DNA of 64,000 bases. Origin: Prevotellaceae bacterium. GTDB lineage: Bacteria; Bacteroidota; Bacteroidia; Bacteroidales; Paludibacteraceae. Of the stretch, positions 26,228 through 35,723 are shown piece after piece (the first letter of the stretch is position 1; each line of letters starts with the position of its first letter). A program made the translations under genes and the position numbers. The DNA lies in contig JAISYF010000082.1 of NCBI GenBank assembly GCA_031270065.1, positions 37,126 through 101,125 of the forward strand, given 5' to 3'. A model generated the notes under the pieces. The model saw nothing but the letters and a program-made list of their open reading frames with translations. It did no database searches and was not told the origin of the DNA.

Positions 26228-27472
26228 ATGAAAGCATTAATGTTTGGGTGGGAGTTTCCGCCGCATATTTTGGGAGGGCTGGGAACGGCAAGTTACGGAC
26301 TGACAAAGGGAATGTCGTTGCAGCAAGATATGGAAATCACTTTTGTGATACCAAAACCTTGGGGAGATGAAGACCAAAGTTTTCTTCGCATTATCGGCGC
26401 AAATCAAGTGCCTGTGGTTTGGAAAGAGGCTGATTATCAGTATGTTATGCCGCGTGTGGCAAACGCTGACAACTATTTTAATTTCCGCAACGGCATTCGT
26501 TACGATTTTTCGCGAATTGGCACAAACGACATCGGCTGCATCAATTTTTCGGGGCGTTACCCAGAAAATCTTTTAGAGGAAATATCTAATTATGAGGCAG
26601 TTGCGAGCGTCTTGGCGCACTCGTTGGAGTTTGACGTGATACATTCGCACGATTGGCTGACCTACCCTGCTGGCATTTTTGCAAAAAATATTTCGGGCAA
26701 ACCGCTTGTAATACACGTTCACGCTACCGACTACGACCGCTCGCGAGGGCAGGTTAATCCTGATGTTTATCGTATCGAAAAGGCAGGAATGGACAACGCG
26801 AACCACATTATTACCGTCAGCAATCTCACTCGGCAGACGGTTATCGAAAAATACCACCAGCACCCCGACAAAGTTACGACAGTGCATAACGCAGTTGAGC
26901 CGCTTGATTTTGTTTCTCAACTCAAAAAGCCTGAAAGAAAGGACAAAATTATTACTTTTTTGGGCAGAATTACGATGCAAAAAGGACCTGAATATTTTGT
27001 AGAAGTTGCCGCCTGCGTATTGGCGCACACAAAGGGCGTGCGGTTTGTAATGGCGGGTTCGGGCGATATGATGAACAAAATGATACGCCTTGTTGCGCAA
27101 AAAGGCATCGCCGACAAATTCTATTTTACGGGCTTTCTTTCTGGAAAAAAAGTGTATGAAATGCTTGCCCAAAGCGATGCTTATATGATGCCTTCGGTGA
27201 GCGAGCCGTTTGGAATTTCGCCGCTCGAAGCGATGCAGTGCGGCACTCCGTCAATTATTTCAAAACAGAGCGGTTGCGCCGAAATTTTGGAACACGCCAT
27301 AAAAACAGATTATTGGGACATCAACGCAATGGCGGACTATATTCACGCAATCGTAAAATACCCTGCAATGTATAAATCGCTCAGAATTAACGGTTTAGCC
27401 GAAATTGAAACTATAAAATGGGAGTACGCAGGGCAAAAAGTGAGAGATATTTACGAAAAAGTCAGGCATTGA
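26228..27472 (+). CDS. GT4 glycosyltransferase, glycogen-synthase type
   Basis: 414 residues with the GT-B fold: N-terminal KALMFGWEFPPHILGGLG, the central IHSHDWLTYP, and the C-terminal retaining-GT motif EPFGISPLEAM (E-x7-E). Proteins of this type next to debranching enzymes in Bacteroidetes make alpha-1,4-glucan from a nucleotide sugar. Context with the debranching enzyme 2.1 kb upstream supports this role. Cytoplasmic; no signal peptide. Confidence 0.85.
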   Translation: MKALMFGWEFPPHILGGLGTASYGLTKGMSLQQDMEITFVIPKPWGDEDQSFLRIIGANQVPVVWKEADYQYVMPRVANADNYFNFRNGIRYDFSRIGTNDIGCINFSGRYPENLLEEISNYEAVASVLAHSLEFDVIHSHDWLTYPAGIFAKNISGKPLVIHVHATDYDRSRGQVNPDVYRIEKAGMDNANHIITVSNLTRQTVIEKYHQHPDKVTTVHNAVEPLDFVSQLKKPERKDKIITFLGRITMQKGPEYFVEVAACVLAHTKGVRFVMAGSGDMMNKMIRLVAQKGIADKFYFTGFLSGKKVYEMLAQSDAYMMPSVSEPFGISPLEAMQCGTPSIISKQSGCAEILEHAIKTDYWDINAMADYIHAIVKYPAMYKSLRINGLAEIETIKWEYAGQKVRDIYEKVRH

Positions 27473-27537
27473 AAGTTATGGGTTAAAAGAAATAAAAAAA
27501 TATTAAATTCTTGAATTTTTAAATTTTCATTTTTTTA

Positions 27538-27569
27538 TTTTGATAATTGAAAAAAAAATTGTAATTTTG
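27538..27569 (+). promoter_or_regulatory. Promoter of the long-chain prenyl synthase gene
   Basis: TTTG at 27538-27541 and TAATTTTG at 27562-27569 (20-nt spacing); ATG at 27590. Confidence 0.65.
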
Positions 27570-27589
27570 CGAATTATAAAATTTATTCA

Positions 27590-28558
27590 ATGTTATTCAC
27601 AGAAAATACTAAATCATTGATTTCGGTGGACTTGGAAAAATTCAAAGAAATTTTTTCTACCGCATTCCGCTCGGAAGAGAAACTCTTGAGCAAAGCACTT
27701 GACTATTTGAAACCTTTGAACGGCAAACAAATACGCCCTATTTTGGTGCTTACCTCTGCAAAACTTTGTGGAAAAATTACCGAAAATACGCATTATCTTG
27801 CTTCTCTTTTTGAGTTGATGCATTGCGCGAGCCTGATTCACGACGACGTTGTTGATGAGGCGGAGCAAAGGCGCAATCGACCTTCACTCAACGCGATTTT
27901 TGATAACAGAACTTCGGTGCTTGTCGGCGATTTTTTGATGGCGAAAGCAGCAAATTTTGTCTATTTAACACAAAATTTAGAGTTTTTAAACATAATGCAA
28001 AAACTCTTTACGCATATTGTTGAGGGCGAACTTTACCAAAACGAACATTCGCATAATTTTATCAGCGAAGAGGACTATTACCGCATTATAAAACAAAAAA
28101 CGGCTGCGCTTTTCGCTGTTTGCGCTGCATCTGGCGCAATGTCGGCAGGTGCTAACAAGCAGCAAATTAAGGCTTTAAGCAATTTTGGCGAAAATCTTGG
28201 CATTTGTTTTCAGATAAAAGACGATATTTTTGATTTTACTGCAAAAAATATCGGAAAACCCGTTTTTAATGATGTTCAAGAGGGAAAAGTTACTTTGCCG
28301 TTGATTAATGCTCTGGAACAGTCCAACGAAAAAGAGCAGGACAGAATTTACGATGTTATTAATAAAGATAAAATCAACGAACACGATAAAGTGTTCATAG
28401 TCAAGTTAGTACAAAAATACGGCGGCATAAAATACGCTGAAAAGCAAATGATTCTTTACAAAGAAAAAGCGGCTAAATGTTTGTCTGTTTTTGAAGAAAG
28501 TCCTGAAAAAAATCTGCTGCTCGAAATGCTTAATTTCGCAGTGGAAAGAGATTTTTAG
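27590..28558 (+). CDS. Long-chain polyprenyl diphosphate synthase (octaprenyl type)
   Basis: 322 residues with NGKQIRP, the first Asp-rich motif DDVVD (LIHDDVVDEA) and the second KDDIFD. The fifth residue before DDVVD is Ala (ASLIHDDVVD), a small residue that in this family permits long products. This distinguishes it from the Phe-bearing paralogue at 17454. The likely role is the menaquinone side chain (C35-C40 or so). Confidence 0.88.
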   Translation: MLFTENTKSLISVDLEKFKEIFSTAFRSEEKLLSKALDYLKPLNGKQIRPILVLTSAKLCGKITENTHYLASLFELMHCASLIHDDVVDEAEQRRNRPSLNAIFDNRTSVLVGDFLMAKAANFVYLTQNLEFLNIMQKLFTHIVEGELYQNEHSHNFISEEDYYRIIKQKTAALFAVCAASGAMSAGANKQQIKALSNFGENLGICFQIKDDIFDFTAKNIGKPVFNDVQEGKVTLPLINALEQSNEKEQDRIYDVINKDKINEHDKVFIVKLVQKYGGIKYAEKQMILYKEKAAKCLSVFEESPEKNLLLEMLNFAVERDF

Positions 28559-28598
28559 TAATGAAATGATTAATTATAAAACCACAAACTTCACAAAC

Positions 28599-28632
28599 AC
28601 ACACGAATTTTATTCGTGTAGTTAGTCGTTAA
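28599..28632 (+). repeat. Leader-like repeat, copy D
   Basis: CACACGAATTTTATTCGTGT followed by AGTTAGTCGTTAA, related to the shared leader element, but no gene starts directly after it. The CACACGAAT/ATTCGTGTG arms form a palindrome. The stretch 28559-28874 otherwise holds only the hairpin at 28763-28800 and no gene. Confidence 0.45.
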
Positions 28633-28762
28633 CAATTACTTCTTGCAACTTTCTATAAATTAACCACATAATAAAAATTTAAATTAATACACGTATATTT
28701 ACTTGAAAATTATTATCTTTTTATATAAAAAACTTTGTTGATTTTATAAAATACGATACAGC

Positions 28763-28800
28763 ACCCTGTCATTGCGGGCTACAACCCGCAATGACAGGGT
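28763..28800. repeat. Palindromic element A, perfect 16-bp hairpin
   Basis: Arms 28763-28778 (ACCCTGTCATTGCGGG) and 28785-28800 are exact inverted copies around a 6-nt loop. Same family as in-frame insertions in the tamB-like gene and topA and the terminator-like copy at 34495-34552. Confidence 0.7.
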
Positions 28801-28874
28801 ATAAACAACGTTTAACGGAATAATCAATATTCAAAAATTTTAACAAGGTTACTATTTTGTCCTTTAATTAAATT

Positions 28875-29555
28875 ATGAGTGAAAATTATGTAATAATTGC
28901 AGCCGGCGGAAATGGCGTGCGAATGGGCGCAGAAGTGCCGAAACAGTTTATTCTGCTCAACGGCAAGCCGATTTTGATGCACACAATCGAAACTTTTTAC
29001 AATTTTGATAAAAAAATAAAAATTGTTCTCGCTCTGCCGACCGATGCCATTGCAGAATGGAAAAAACTTTGCAGGCAACACTCTTTTAAGATAAAAACCA
29101 CGATAGTAGAAGGTGGAAAAGAGCGTTTTCACTCGGTAAAAAATGCGTTAAGCATAATCCCAGACGGCTCTTTGGCGGCAATTCACGACGGCGTGCGCCC
29201 ATTTGTGAGCAAGCAGACAATAGAACGCTGTTTTTCGGCAGCCGAAATGCTCGGAAACGCAATTCCTGTGCTGCCTCTCGAAGAAAGTATGCGCCTGATT
29301 GACGGCGAACATAACTCAATTATAGACCGAACAAAATTGCGCGTGGTGCAAACGCCGCAAGTATTCAGGTCGGAAATTATAAAACGCGCTTACCAAAGGG
29401 ATTTTGAGGAGAAATTTACTGACGATGCCTCCGTTCTCGAAAAAAGCGGTTACTCAATCAACCTCATTCAAGGCAACCGCGAAAATATCAAAATCACTAC
29501 TCCTTTTGACTTAAAAACCGCTGCAATTTTGCTTGAAATGGGTATTAACAAGTGA
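28875..29555 (+). CDS. ispD: 2-C-methyl-D-erythritol 4-phosphate cytidylyltransferase
   Basis: 226 residues. Converts MEP and CTP to CDP-ME in the non-mevalonate isoprenoid route, feeding the two prenyl synthases in this window. Motifs: the nucleotide-binding loop AAGGNGVRMGAEVPKQF and IHDGVRPFVS, plus the C-terminal NIKITTPFDL. Length is normal. The phosphoesterase gene begins 25 nt downstream. Confidence 0.95.
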   Translation: MSENYVIIAAGGNGVRMGAEVPKQFILLNGKPILMHTIETFYNFDKKIKIVLALPTDAIAEWKKLCRQHSFKIKTTIVEGGKERFHSVKNALSIIPDGSLAAIHDGVRPFVSKQTIERCFSAAEMLGNAIPVLPLEESMRLIDGEHNSIIDRTKLRVVQTPQVFRSEIIKRAYQRDFEEKFTDDASVLEKSGYSINLIQGNRENIKITTPFDLKTAAILLEMGINK

Positions 29556-29580
29556 AATTTTTGCAAAAAAATTAAATAAA

Positions 29581-30078
29581 ATGACAAAAATCGGCGTACT
29601 TTCTGACACTCACAGTTGGCTTGACCCAAAAGTTTTTAACTATTTTGCCGCTTGCGATGAAATTTGGCACGCAGGCGACATCGGAGATATTTCTGTTGCC
29701 GACAAACTCGCTGATTTTAAGACATTTAGAGCGGTTTATGGAAATATCGACAACCACATAATCCGCAACGCTTACCCCGAATTCTTAACTTTTGAGGTGG
29801 AAAAAGTGAAAATTTTGCTCACTCATATTGGTTATTACGGCGGAAAATTTTACCCGAATGTTTATAGAAAAATTTTGACGGAAAAACCTAAAATTTTTGT
29901 CTGCGGACATTCACATATTCTCAAAGTGAATTACAACAAAAATCTTGATTTGCTCTGCATCAATCCTGGCGCGGCGGGACAATACGGCATACAGCCCTCC
30001 CGTACTTTTGTGCGTTTTGAAATTGACGGCGAAAAAATTCAAAATATGGAAGTAATTGACCTGCCATTGCGGAGTTAA
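29581..30078 (+). CDS. YfcE/MJ0936-type metallophosphoesterase
   Basis: 165 residues from MTKIGVLSDTHSWLD; the longer frame overlapping ispD is not conserved. Metal ligands are seen as GVLSDTH, HAGDIGD, YGNID and CGHSH, the standard order for small cytoplasmic phosphoesterases. Substrate unknown (phosphodiesterase activity in relatives). Confidence 0.9.
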   Translation: MTKIGVLSDTHSWLDPKVFNYFAACDEIWHAGDIGDISVADKLADFKTFRAVYGNIDNHIIRNAYPEFLTFEVEKVKILLTHIGYYGGKFYPNVYRKILTEKPKIFVCGHSHILKVNYNKNLDLLCINPGAAGQYGIQPSRTFVRFEIDGEKIQNMEVIDLPLRS

Positions 30079-30108
30079 TCCAAATTATAAGGACAAACCC
30101 TTTCTGTG

Positions 30109-31059
30109 TTACACATTCGGCGTAAGCATAATCAACGCATTAGGTACAACTTGAAACAAGATTGAATTACAGAACGGAATTTCGACTCCATCTGTTTCGA
30201 TTGCTGTCGGTTTTTCACAAACAGCCGTAAAATGCTCTGTTTCAAACGAATAGGTTAAATTGTGTTCGTCAATTCTATCTTGAAAAAGATATTTTAGCCC
30301 TGAAAAAATTTCCAAAAACGAAGGTCGTTTTATTGCTGCAACGTGCAGCAAACCGTCTGTTGGTTTGGCTTTCGGCACTTGTTTTATGCCTCCGCCCGAG
30401 AAACAGCCATTGCCGACCGCAACCGAAAAAATCTTGTCCGCAACCTCATAATTTCCCCGCAAAGTCATTGATTGCGAGGCGGTTACAAACACTCCGAGCA
30501 GCACCGAAAAAGTATAGGCAAAGGAACTTCCGCCGAAATATTTTTTGAGTTTGTTGGTCAATCGTACTACCTGTCCGTCGAAACCAAAGCCCGCGCCGTT
30601 GAGGAAAAACCTCGAATATTGACTGCCGTCAGGTTGGGCGCAGGTCATTTTGCCGATGTCGATTTGCACTGCTTTTCCGTTGCAGAAAAGGTCGTTGAGG
30701 TTTGAAACTTTTTTGGACAAATTCCAATAACGCGCCCAGTCATTGCCCGAACCGTATGGAATTGATGCAATCATAACTTGCTCTTTATCAATAATTTGCG
30801 AAGTATAAATACCATTAACAACCTCATTTAGAGTGCCATCGCCGCCGACAATAAAAAAGTGGCGAATTCCGCTTGTTTCTGCAAGATTTTTCGCAATTTC
30901 AACAGCGTGTCCGCGATATTCTGTAAGCACTTTCGTAAATTTTATGCCTATTTCGTTGAAAAATCTGTCAATTTTTGAATAATTTTTACCCAAAACACGT
31001 TTTCCCGCGTGCGAATTAACCACAATTCCCCAGTGTGCGTTTAAAATATTTGTATTCAT
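30109..31059 (-). CDS. Diacylglycerol/lipid kinase-family protein
   Basis: 316 residues from MNTNILNAHWGIVVN. The catalytic signature GGDGTLNEVVNG and the downstream PYGSGNDWAR are those of the DAGK/sphingosine kinase fold. It phosphorylates a lipid with ATP; the exact lipid is unknown. Bacteroidetes make sphingolipids, so a sphingosine-like substrate is possible but not shown. It begins 10 nt after the stop of the TPR gene, so the two are probably cotranscribed. Confidence 0.85.
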   Translation of the reverse strand: MNTNILNAHWGIVVNSHAGKRVLGKNYSKIDRFFNEIGIKFTKVLTEYRGHAVEIAKNLAETSGIRHFFIVGGDGTLNEVVNGIYTSQIIDKEQVMIASIPYGSGNDWARYWNLSKKVSNLNDLFCNGKAVQIDIGKMTCAQPDGSQYSRFFLNGAGFGFDGQVVRLTNKLKKYFGGSSFAYTFSVLLGVFVTASQSMTLRGNYEVADKIFSVAVGNGCFSGGGIKQVPKAKPTDGLLHVAAIKRPSFLEIFSGLKYLFQDRIDEHNLTYSFETEHFTAVCEKPTAIETDGVEIPFCNSILFQVVPNALIMLTPNV

Positions 31060-31069
31060 TTTTCTGATA

Positions 31070-32815
31070 TTATTTACAATTTTCTTCTTTTGGAAAATAT
31101 TTTTTTGTGTCAATTTTTTTTGTTAAAAATTCTGAATTATTGCCCGCAATTTTCGACTTAATCCACTGTTCTACCGCCTTTTCCGTTTCGTTTAAGTGAA
31201 AAAGAATATCGCCGTAGTGTTCCAAAAGTTCGGCGTTTGAGTCATACAACAAAGCCCGTTCTATATAAAATTTTGCGGAACGAAAATCGCCCTGTTTGAA
31301 CAAAATCCAAGCATAAGTATCTAAAAATGTGGCGTTTTGCGATTCTGCCTGAATGGTTTTGCCGCTGAGGTTTTCTGCTTTGCGCAATTCAAGCCCGCAC
31401 TCCGACAAAAAATAAGCGTAATTATTCATTGCAAGCAGATTTGTCGGGTTGTATTCGATAGATTTTTCGTAAGCCGCAAACGCTTCCGCGTAATTTTTCT
31501 GCTGCATCAATTCGTCTGCTTTTATGCTCAAAATCAGCGACTTAAACGCTTTTTCACTCTCTGCAAAATTTGCAATATAATCGTCAATCAACGCCAAAGC
31601 ATCGGATTTTTTGTCCAATTTAAGTAGCCCCATAACCCGATAATACGCCCAAAGCGAGGCTTCGGGAAATATTTTTTCCGCTTTTTCTGCAAGTTCTATA
31701 AGTTGTGTAATACTGTCATTTTTGGCGTAGATTTCAGCAAGATTTTTCCAGTTTGCCTCGTTGTCTGGCGAAAGCGAAATAGCCGTTGCAAGATTTTCCT
31801 CTGCCTGTGCAACGTTCTCTGTATCAATAAAATAGGCTGCGTACATCGAATAAACTTCGCTCTCGTTTGGATAATTTTTGAGCAATTCGGCAAAAAGATT
31901 TTCCGCTTGCTGATAATTTTTTTTGTCAATCAAAGTGTTGATATACCGCGCAAAAGGTTCAAGTTTGTCAGCAATATCAACATTTTTGTCGCTAAGAGCG
32001 CGGTTCAGGCAGTCATTTGCAGATTCTTCCTGACGCTTATTTTGGTAATAATCAAAGAGTTGCAGCAGCGCGTAGCCATCATTTTGCCGTTTTTTAAGCA
32101 CATTATTCAGTGTTTGCAAGCCGCTAACTGTATCACCAGTCAACATATAATATTGCCCCAAAACCGCCTCATAATTGGTTTCCGCAGGGTATTTGGCAAT
32201 AAGTTTTTTGAGTTCTTTTACCGCTTTTTTGTGCTGATTTTGCTTGCTGAAAAAATCCACTTTAAGCATTGTGATTTCTTCTGAAATTCCACTCAAAGTT
32301 TCAATCTTGTTTAATGTGGCTAATGTCTTGTTATTCAGTTTTTTAGCATTATATAAATCAAGCAGGTTATAGAGGTAAATCAATTTTCCGTTGTGTTTTT
32401 TTGCAAGGCTTTCAAAAATCGAAATTGCCTGCTCGTAATCCCTGTTTTGAATGCAGTAAGCCGCCTGAATTTCCCTGTAAAACGAGTTTTCGGGCGCAAT
32501 TTTCACCGCTCTAAGCAACGCATCTTGCGCATTTTTTTGTTGCGATGTAAATTGATACATTTTCGACAACTCAAACCACGCCGCAGCATTAAGCGAATCA
32601 ATTTGCAAACACTCGATATACTGTTGAGCGGCAGAGCGGTAGTCGGCAGTTTGTTTCAACTTCTCACCCTCATAAAAATGAAAATCAAACCGCTGCTGTG
32701 CAGTGCTGTCGCGCACCTGCTCCGCCTCAATTTTTGCATCAAAAATCGAATCAACTTGCGCATTTAACGCAAAATTTATTAAAAAAAATATTATTAATAA
32801 CGATAAATATTTCAT
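31070..32815 (-). CDS. Exported multi-TPR protein
   Basis: 581 residues from MKYLSLLIIFFLINFALNAQ, a clear signal peptide, followed by at least ten TPR-like repeats (for example AAAWFELSKMYQFT, AEAFAAYEKSIEYNPTNLLAM). Such periplasmic TPR proteins are scaffolds; the partner is not known. The start was chosen for the signal peptide and because the shared leader element (32816-32851) ends exactly there. It is cotranscribed with the lipid kinase. Confidence 0.82.
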   Translation of the reverse strand: MKYLSLLIIFFLINFALNAQVDSIFDAKIEAEQVRDSTAQQRFDFHFYEGEKLKQTADYRSAAQQYIECLQIDSLNAAAWFELSKMYQFTSQQKNAQDALLRAVKIAPENSFYREIQAAYCIQNRDYEQAISIFESLAKKHNGKLIYLYNLLDLYNAKKLNNKTLATLNKIETLSGISEEITMLKVDFFSKQNQHKKAVKELKKLIAKYPAETNYEAVLGQYYMLTGDTVSGLQTLNNVLKKRQNDGYALLQLFDYYQNKRQEESANDCLNRALSDKNVDIADKLEPFARYINTLIDKKNYQQAENLFAELLKNYPNESEVYSMYAAYFIDTENVAQAEENLATAISLSPDNEANWKNLAEIYAKNDSITQLIELAEKAEKIFPEASLWAYYRVMGLLKLDKKSDALALIDDYIANFAESEKAFKSLILSIKADELMQQKNYAEAFAAYEKSIEYNPTNLLAMNNYAYFLSECGLELRKAENLSGKTIQAESQNATFLDTYAWILFKQGDFRSAKFYIERALLYDSNAELLEHYGDILFHLNETEKAVEQWIKSKIAGNNSEFLTKKIDTKKYFPKEENCK

Positions 32816-32851
32816 CTGTTTAAATTTATTTTTAACCACTAACCACATGAG
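32816..32851 (-). promoter_or_regulatory. Shared leader element, copy C
   Basis: On the minus strand: GTGGTTAGTGG, TTAAAAATAAATTTAAACAG, then ATG. It aligns with the leaders before the META lipoprotein and Omp28-like genes. Confidence 0.6.
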
Positions 32852-32884
32852 TTAAAAGTTCCTGTAATTTTTAAGTTTTAATTT

Positions 32885-33391
32885 TCAATTAATTTTAAAC
32901 CTGTACTCCACCTTTTTTAAATCCTCATTTGCTTTTACAATTTTATCTTTAAGCGTTGATTTATAGGCGATTAACTTTGCTTTAAGAGTGCTGTCGGCAG
33001 CGGAGAGAATTTGAATTGCGAGCAAACCTGCATTTAAACCCGCATCAATTCCTACGGTTGCCACAGGAATTGCGGGCGGCATCTGCACAATCGCCAAAAG
33101 CGCGTCAATACCTGATAATGAGGCACTTATCGGCAAGCCAATAACGGGCAGAGGCGTATTTGCAGCAATTACGCCTGGCAGAGCCGCCGCCATTCCCGCG
33201 CCAGCAATAATCACTTCGATGCCGCGCATGTCGGCATTTTTGGCGAAATTTTCCACCTCGGCAGGCGTTCTGTGCGCCGAAAGCGCGTACATCTCAAACG
33301 GAATTTCAAATTCGTCAAGCACTTTCGCCGCTTTTTCCATTATCGGCAAATCGGAAGTGCTGCCCATAATAATACTTACTTTTGCATTCAT
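32885..33391 (-). CDS. purE: N5-carboxyaminoimidazole ribonucleotide mutase
   Basis: 168 residues; rearranges N5-CAIR to CAIR in purine synthesis. Signatures: MGSTSDLPIMEKA, SAHRTP (catalytic His region), and AGAGMAAALPGVIAANT. Normal length for class I PurE. A minus-strand TAATTTTG (33425-33432) lies upstream. The stretch 33392-33723 holds promoters for both flanking genes and nothing else visible. Confidence 0.96.
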   Translation of the reverse strand: MNAKVSIIMGSTSDLPIMEKAAKVLDEFEIPFEMYALSAHRTPAEVENFAKNADMRGIEVIIAGAGMAAALPGVIAANTPLPVIGLPISASLSGIDALLAIVQMPPAIPVATVGIDAGLNAGLLAIQILSAADSTLKAKLIAYKSTLKDKIVKANEDLKKVEYRFKIN

Positions 33392-33663
33392 TTTTCGTAC
33401 ATTTTAAAATTTTAAAAACCGCTGCAAAATTATCATTATTTTGCCATAAATAAAAATGTTTCATTCGATTTTTTTAACAAAAGTGAAACTATTTAATTTT
33501 TTACAATTCTAAAAATACTAAATTCCATTATAAAAGTTATAAAAACATTACAAATTCGCCTTAACTTTGCGCCAACCGACAATTTTGTGTCCTAAAAACC
33601 AAACTTCGCAACCACAGCGGATATTAATTTAAAATAAAACTTGCATAATTAATAAAAAAACTG

Positions 33664-33671
33664 TAATTTTG
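33664..33671 (+). promoter_or_regulatory. -7 box for FKBP gene
   Basis: TAATTTTG followed by CCG, 52 nt before the ATG at 33724. Confidence 0.55.
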
Positions 33672-33723
33672 CCGAAAATTTTTATTACAGAAAAAATTAA
33701 TCATTAAATAAAAAATTGTAACA

Positions 33724-34443
33724 ATGAAAAGAATTGTAATTTTCTCATTATTAGCACTTTGCACAACATTTGCATTTGCTAAAAAACCAAAACAACCCGT
33801 AGTAGTTGAACCGTCGAAACCCGCAACTTTGACCGAAATCATAAGTTACGCATTGGGCGCAAATATTGGCTCAGGTATGGCGGAAAACGTTGCTCGATTC
33901 AACATCGAATTGAATTGGGAATTTGTAAAACAGGGGCTTTCTGAGGCTGCAGCAGGTCAAAACCAGTTTGACCAAACAAAAATGCAAGAGGCATTAAGCA
34001 AACTTGACAGTTTGGCGCGGGCGCATCAAAAAATTCAATCCGAAAAAGCATTAGCCGAGCAAAAAGCCTTTTTTGAAAAAAACAAGACCGTTGAGGGCGT
34101 AATTACCACTGAATCTGGCTTGCAGTATAAGGTTATCACGCTCAGCGAGGGCGCGAAACCAACCGCCAGCGACAAAGTGAAAGTGCATTATCACGGCACG
34201 TTGCTCGATGGCACAGTGTTTGACTCGTCTATACAGCGCGGCGAGCCGATAACATTTCCTCTAAATCAGGTGATAAAAGGTTGGACTGAAAGCGTACAAC
34301 TGATGCCTGTCGGTTCAAAATTTATTTTCTACATTCCATCTGAACTCGCCTACGGCGAACAGGGCGCAGGCGGCGCAGTCCCACCAAATGCAGCACTCAT
34401 TTTCGAGGTAGAACTTTTGGAAATAAATCCAACTGAGGAATAA
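33724..34443 (+). CDS. FKBP-type peptidyl-prolyl isomerase, exported
   Basis: 239 residues: signal peptide (ALCTTFAFAKK), an N-terminal FKBP_N dimerisation helix region (about 35-115), and an FKBP domain (about 125-235). The latter has VHYHGTLLDGTVFDSS, GWTESVQLMPVGSKF and YIPSELAYGEQGAGG. It speeds proline isomerisation of periplasmic proteins, like FkpA or Mip. Single gene; the hairpin at 34495-34552 probably terminates it. Confidence 0.92.
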   Translation: MKRIVIFSLLALCTTFAFAKKPKQPVVVEPSKPATLTEIISYALGANIGSGMAENVARFNIELNWEFVKQGLSEAAAGQNQFDQTKMQEALSKLDSLARAHQKIQSEKALAEQKAFFEKNKTVEGVITTESGLQYKVITLSEGAKPTASDKVKVHYHGTLLDGTVFDSSIQRGEPITFPLNQVIKGWTESVQLMPVGSKFIFYIPSELAYGEQGAGGAVPPNAALIFEVELLEINPTEE

Positions 34444-34462
34444 ATTTTCAATTAAAAATTAA

Positions 34463-34488
34463 GAGTTTGTTTAAATTTTAGACAAATA
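34463..34488 (+). repeat. 26-bp direct repeat, copy 1
   Basis: GAGTTTGTTTAAATTT then TAGACAAATA; the same 26 bases occur at 45839-45864. Both lie in intergenic DNA next to element-A-like sequence. Confidence 0.6.
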
Positions 34489-34494
34489 TTGTTT

Positions 34495-34552
34495 ATACCC
34501 TGCCATTGACTGCGAGTCGTCATCCGCAACAGCAATGACAGGGTATTTTTTT
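34495..34552 (+). terminator. Element-A hairpin acting as terminator after FKBP gene
   Basis: ATACCCTGCCATTGACTGCG pairs imperfectly with CGCAAC...CAATGACAGGGTAT, followed by a run of eight T. It has the element-A sequence, so a repeat seems to have become a terminator. It sits between convergent genes. Confidence 0.65.
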
Positions 34553-34595
34553 TATTTATAATAATTAATAAACTATCAGAATTGCCCTCATAGAA

Positions 34596-35723
34596 TTACA
34601 CATTTTCCTTATTTATCAGCCCATTTGAGTACATTTCCAGCAGTTTTTGCAGGCAAAAATCTTTGTCAATATCAGGTAAATCTATTTTTAAAATTTGATT
34701 TTCAAAATATTTTTCAAAAATTTTAATATCATTTTCAGAATAAAAAGCGGAATATTTTTGCGTTTGAAACAATGTGTCGCAGGCAAAATAATTTATCGGG
34801 TAAATTTTATATGCAGCGTGTATCTGCTTGTCAATCAGTGAGATAGTTTGTTCAATTTGCTCGTTGCGGGGCAGATTTTTTTGCGAAATGAGGTCAAGTT
34901 TTTCATTTATGCAGGGCGTAAAAGCGTAGTGCAAATGCCCTGTGTAGCCGAAAATTCCTGTTTGCATACTCCGCACATCGTCTTGCGTTGATTTTGTAAA
35001 ATACTCATTATCACGACTTTGCTGCATTTCTTTGACTTTAAGAAAATCGCAAGAATCATATTCGTAAGAAATAGATAACGGACAGATATTCAATGCTTTA
35101 AGGTTTTCGATAAAAGTGCCGTTGCCACTGAGTGCGAACATTTTTAAAATGCTTACCTGAGTGCGGTCATCGGAGTTTTTCGCCCGCCCTTCGCGTTGCG
35201 CAATCCACACCGCTGATTTTTGCTCGGTAACGGCGTGGCGAATGTATGCCGAAAGTTCTTTGAATGCCGTTATTTGCTCGCCGCGCGACAGGTTGCGTTT
35301 GATGATAAAACTCTTATTTAACCGCATAAAAGCCAAAATCCAGTCCGCAGCAGCGAGGTTGTTGCCGATAGCAATTTGCGATGTTTTTAAGCCGTTTTTT
35401 ACCAAAACATACTGCAAAAAAGCGGGATCTACAATAATATCTCGGTGGTTTGAGAGGAAAAGCGTGGACAAAGACAGGTTTTCAACGCCCGAAAAAGTGA
35501 GTTCGCACGACTTTTTTTGCAAAAGCCCCTCCAACATCGGAAACATAAATGCCTCTTGAAAAGCGTCAATCGTGGTTATGTTTTTATAAATTTGCTGAAA
35601 TTTTTCAATCAATTTTTTCGGCATAACCATTTCTGCACCCTGCATAAAAACCTGATTTTCAAGTAGTTTTTCAAAAACCGCCTGAATTTCGCTATCGTAA
35701 TATGGTCGAATATCGTCAAACAT
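34596..35723 (-). CDS. PlsC-like glycerolipid acyltransferase
   Basis: 375 residues beginning MFDDIRPYYDSEI. It carries the acyltransferase motif SNHRDIIVDP (catalytic His-Asp block, slightly altered spacing) and AQREGRAKNSDDRTQ in place of the usual FPEGTRS. This fits the Bacteroidetes family annotated as 1-acyl-glycerol-3-phosphate acyltransferase. No clear membrane helices. It probably acts in membrane lipid synthesis. Confidence 0.75.
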   Translation of the reverse strand: MFDDIRPYYDSEIQAVFEKLLENQVFMQGAEMVMPKKLIEKFQQIYKNITTIDAFQEAFMFPMLEGLLQKKSCELTFSGVENLSLSTLFLSNHRDIIVDPAFLQYVLVKNGLKTSQIAIGNNLAAADWILAFMRLNKSFIIKRNLSRGEQITAFKELSAYIRHAVTEQKSAVWIAQREGRAKNSDDRTQVSILKMFALSGNGTFIENLKALNICPLSISYEYDSCDFLKVKEMQQSRDNEYFTKSTQDDVRSMQTGIFGYTGHLHYAFTPCINEKLDLISQKNLPRNEQIEQTISLIDKQIHAAYKIYPINYFACDTLFQTQKYSAFYSENDIKIFEKYFENQILKIDLPDIDKDFCLQKLLEMYSNGLINKENV

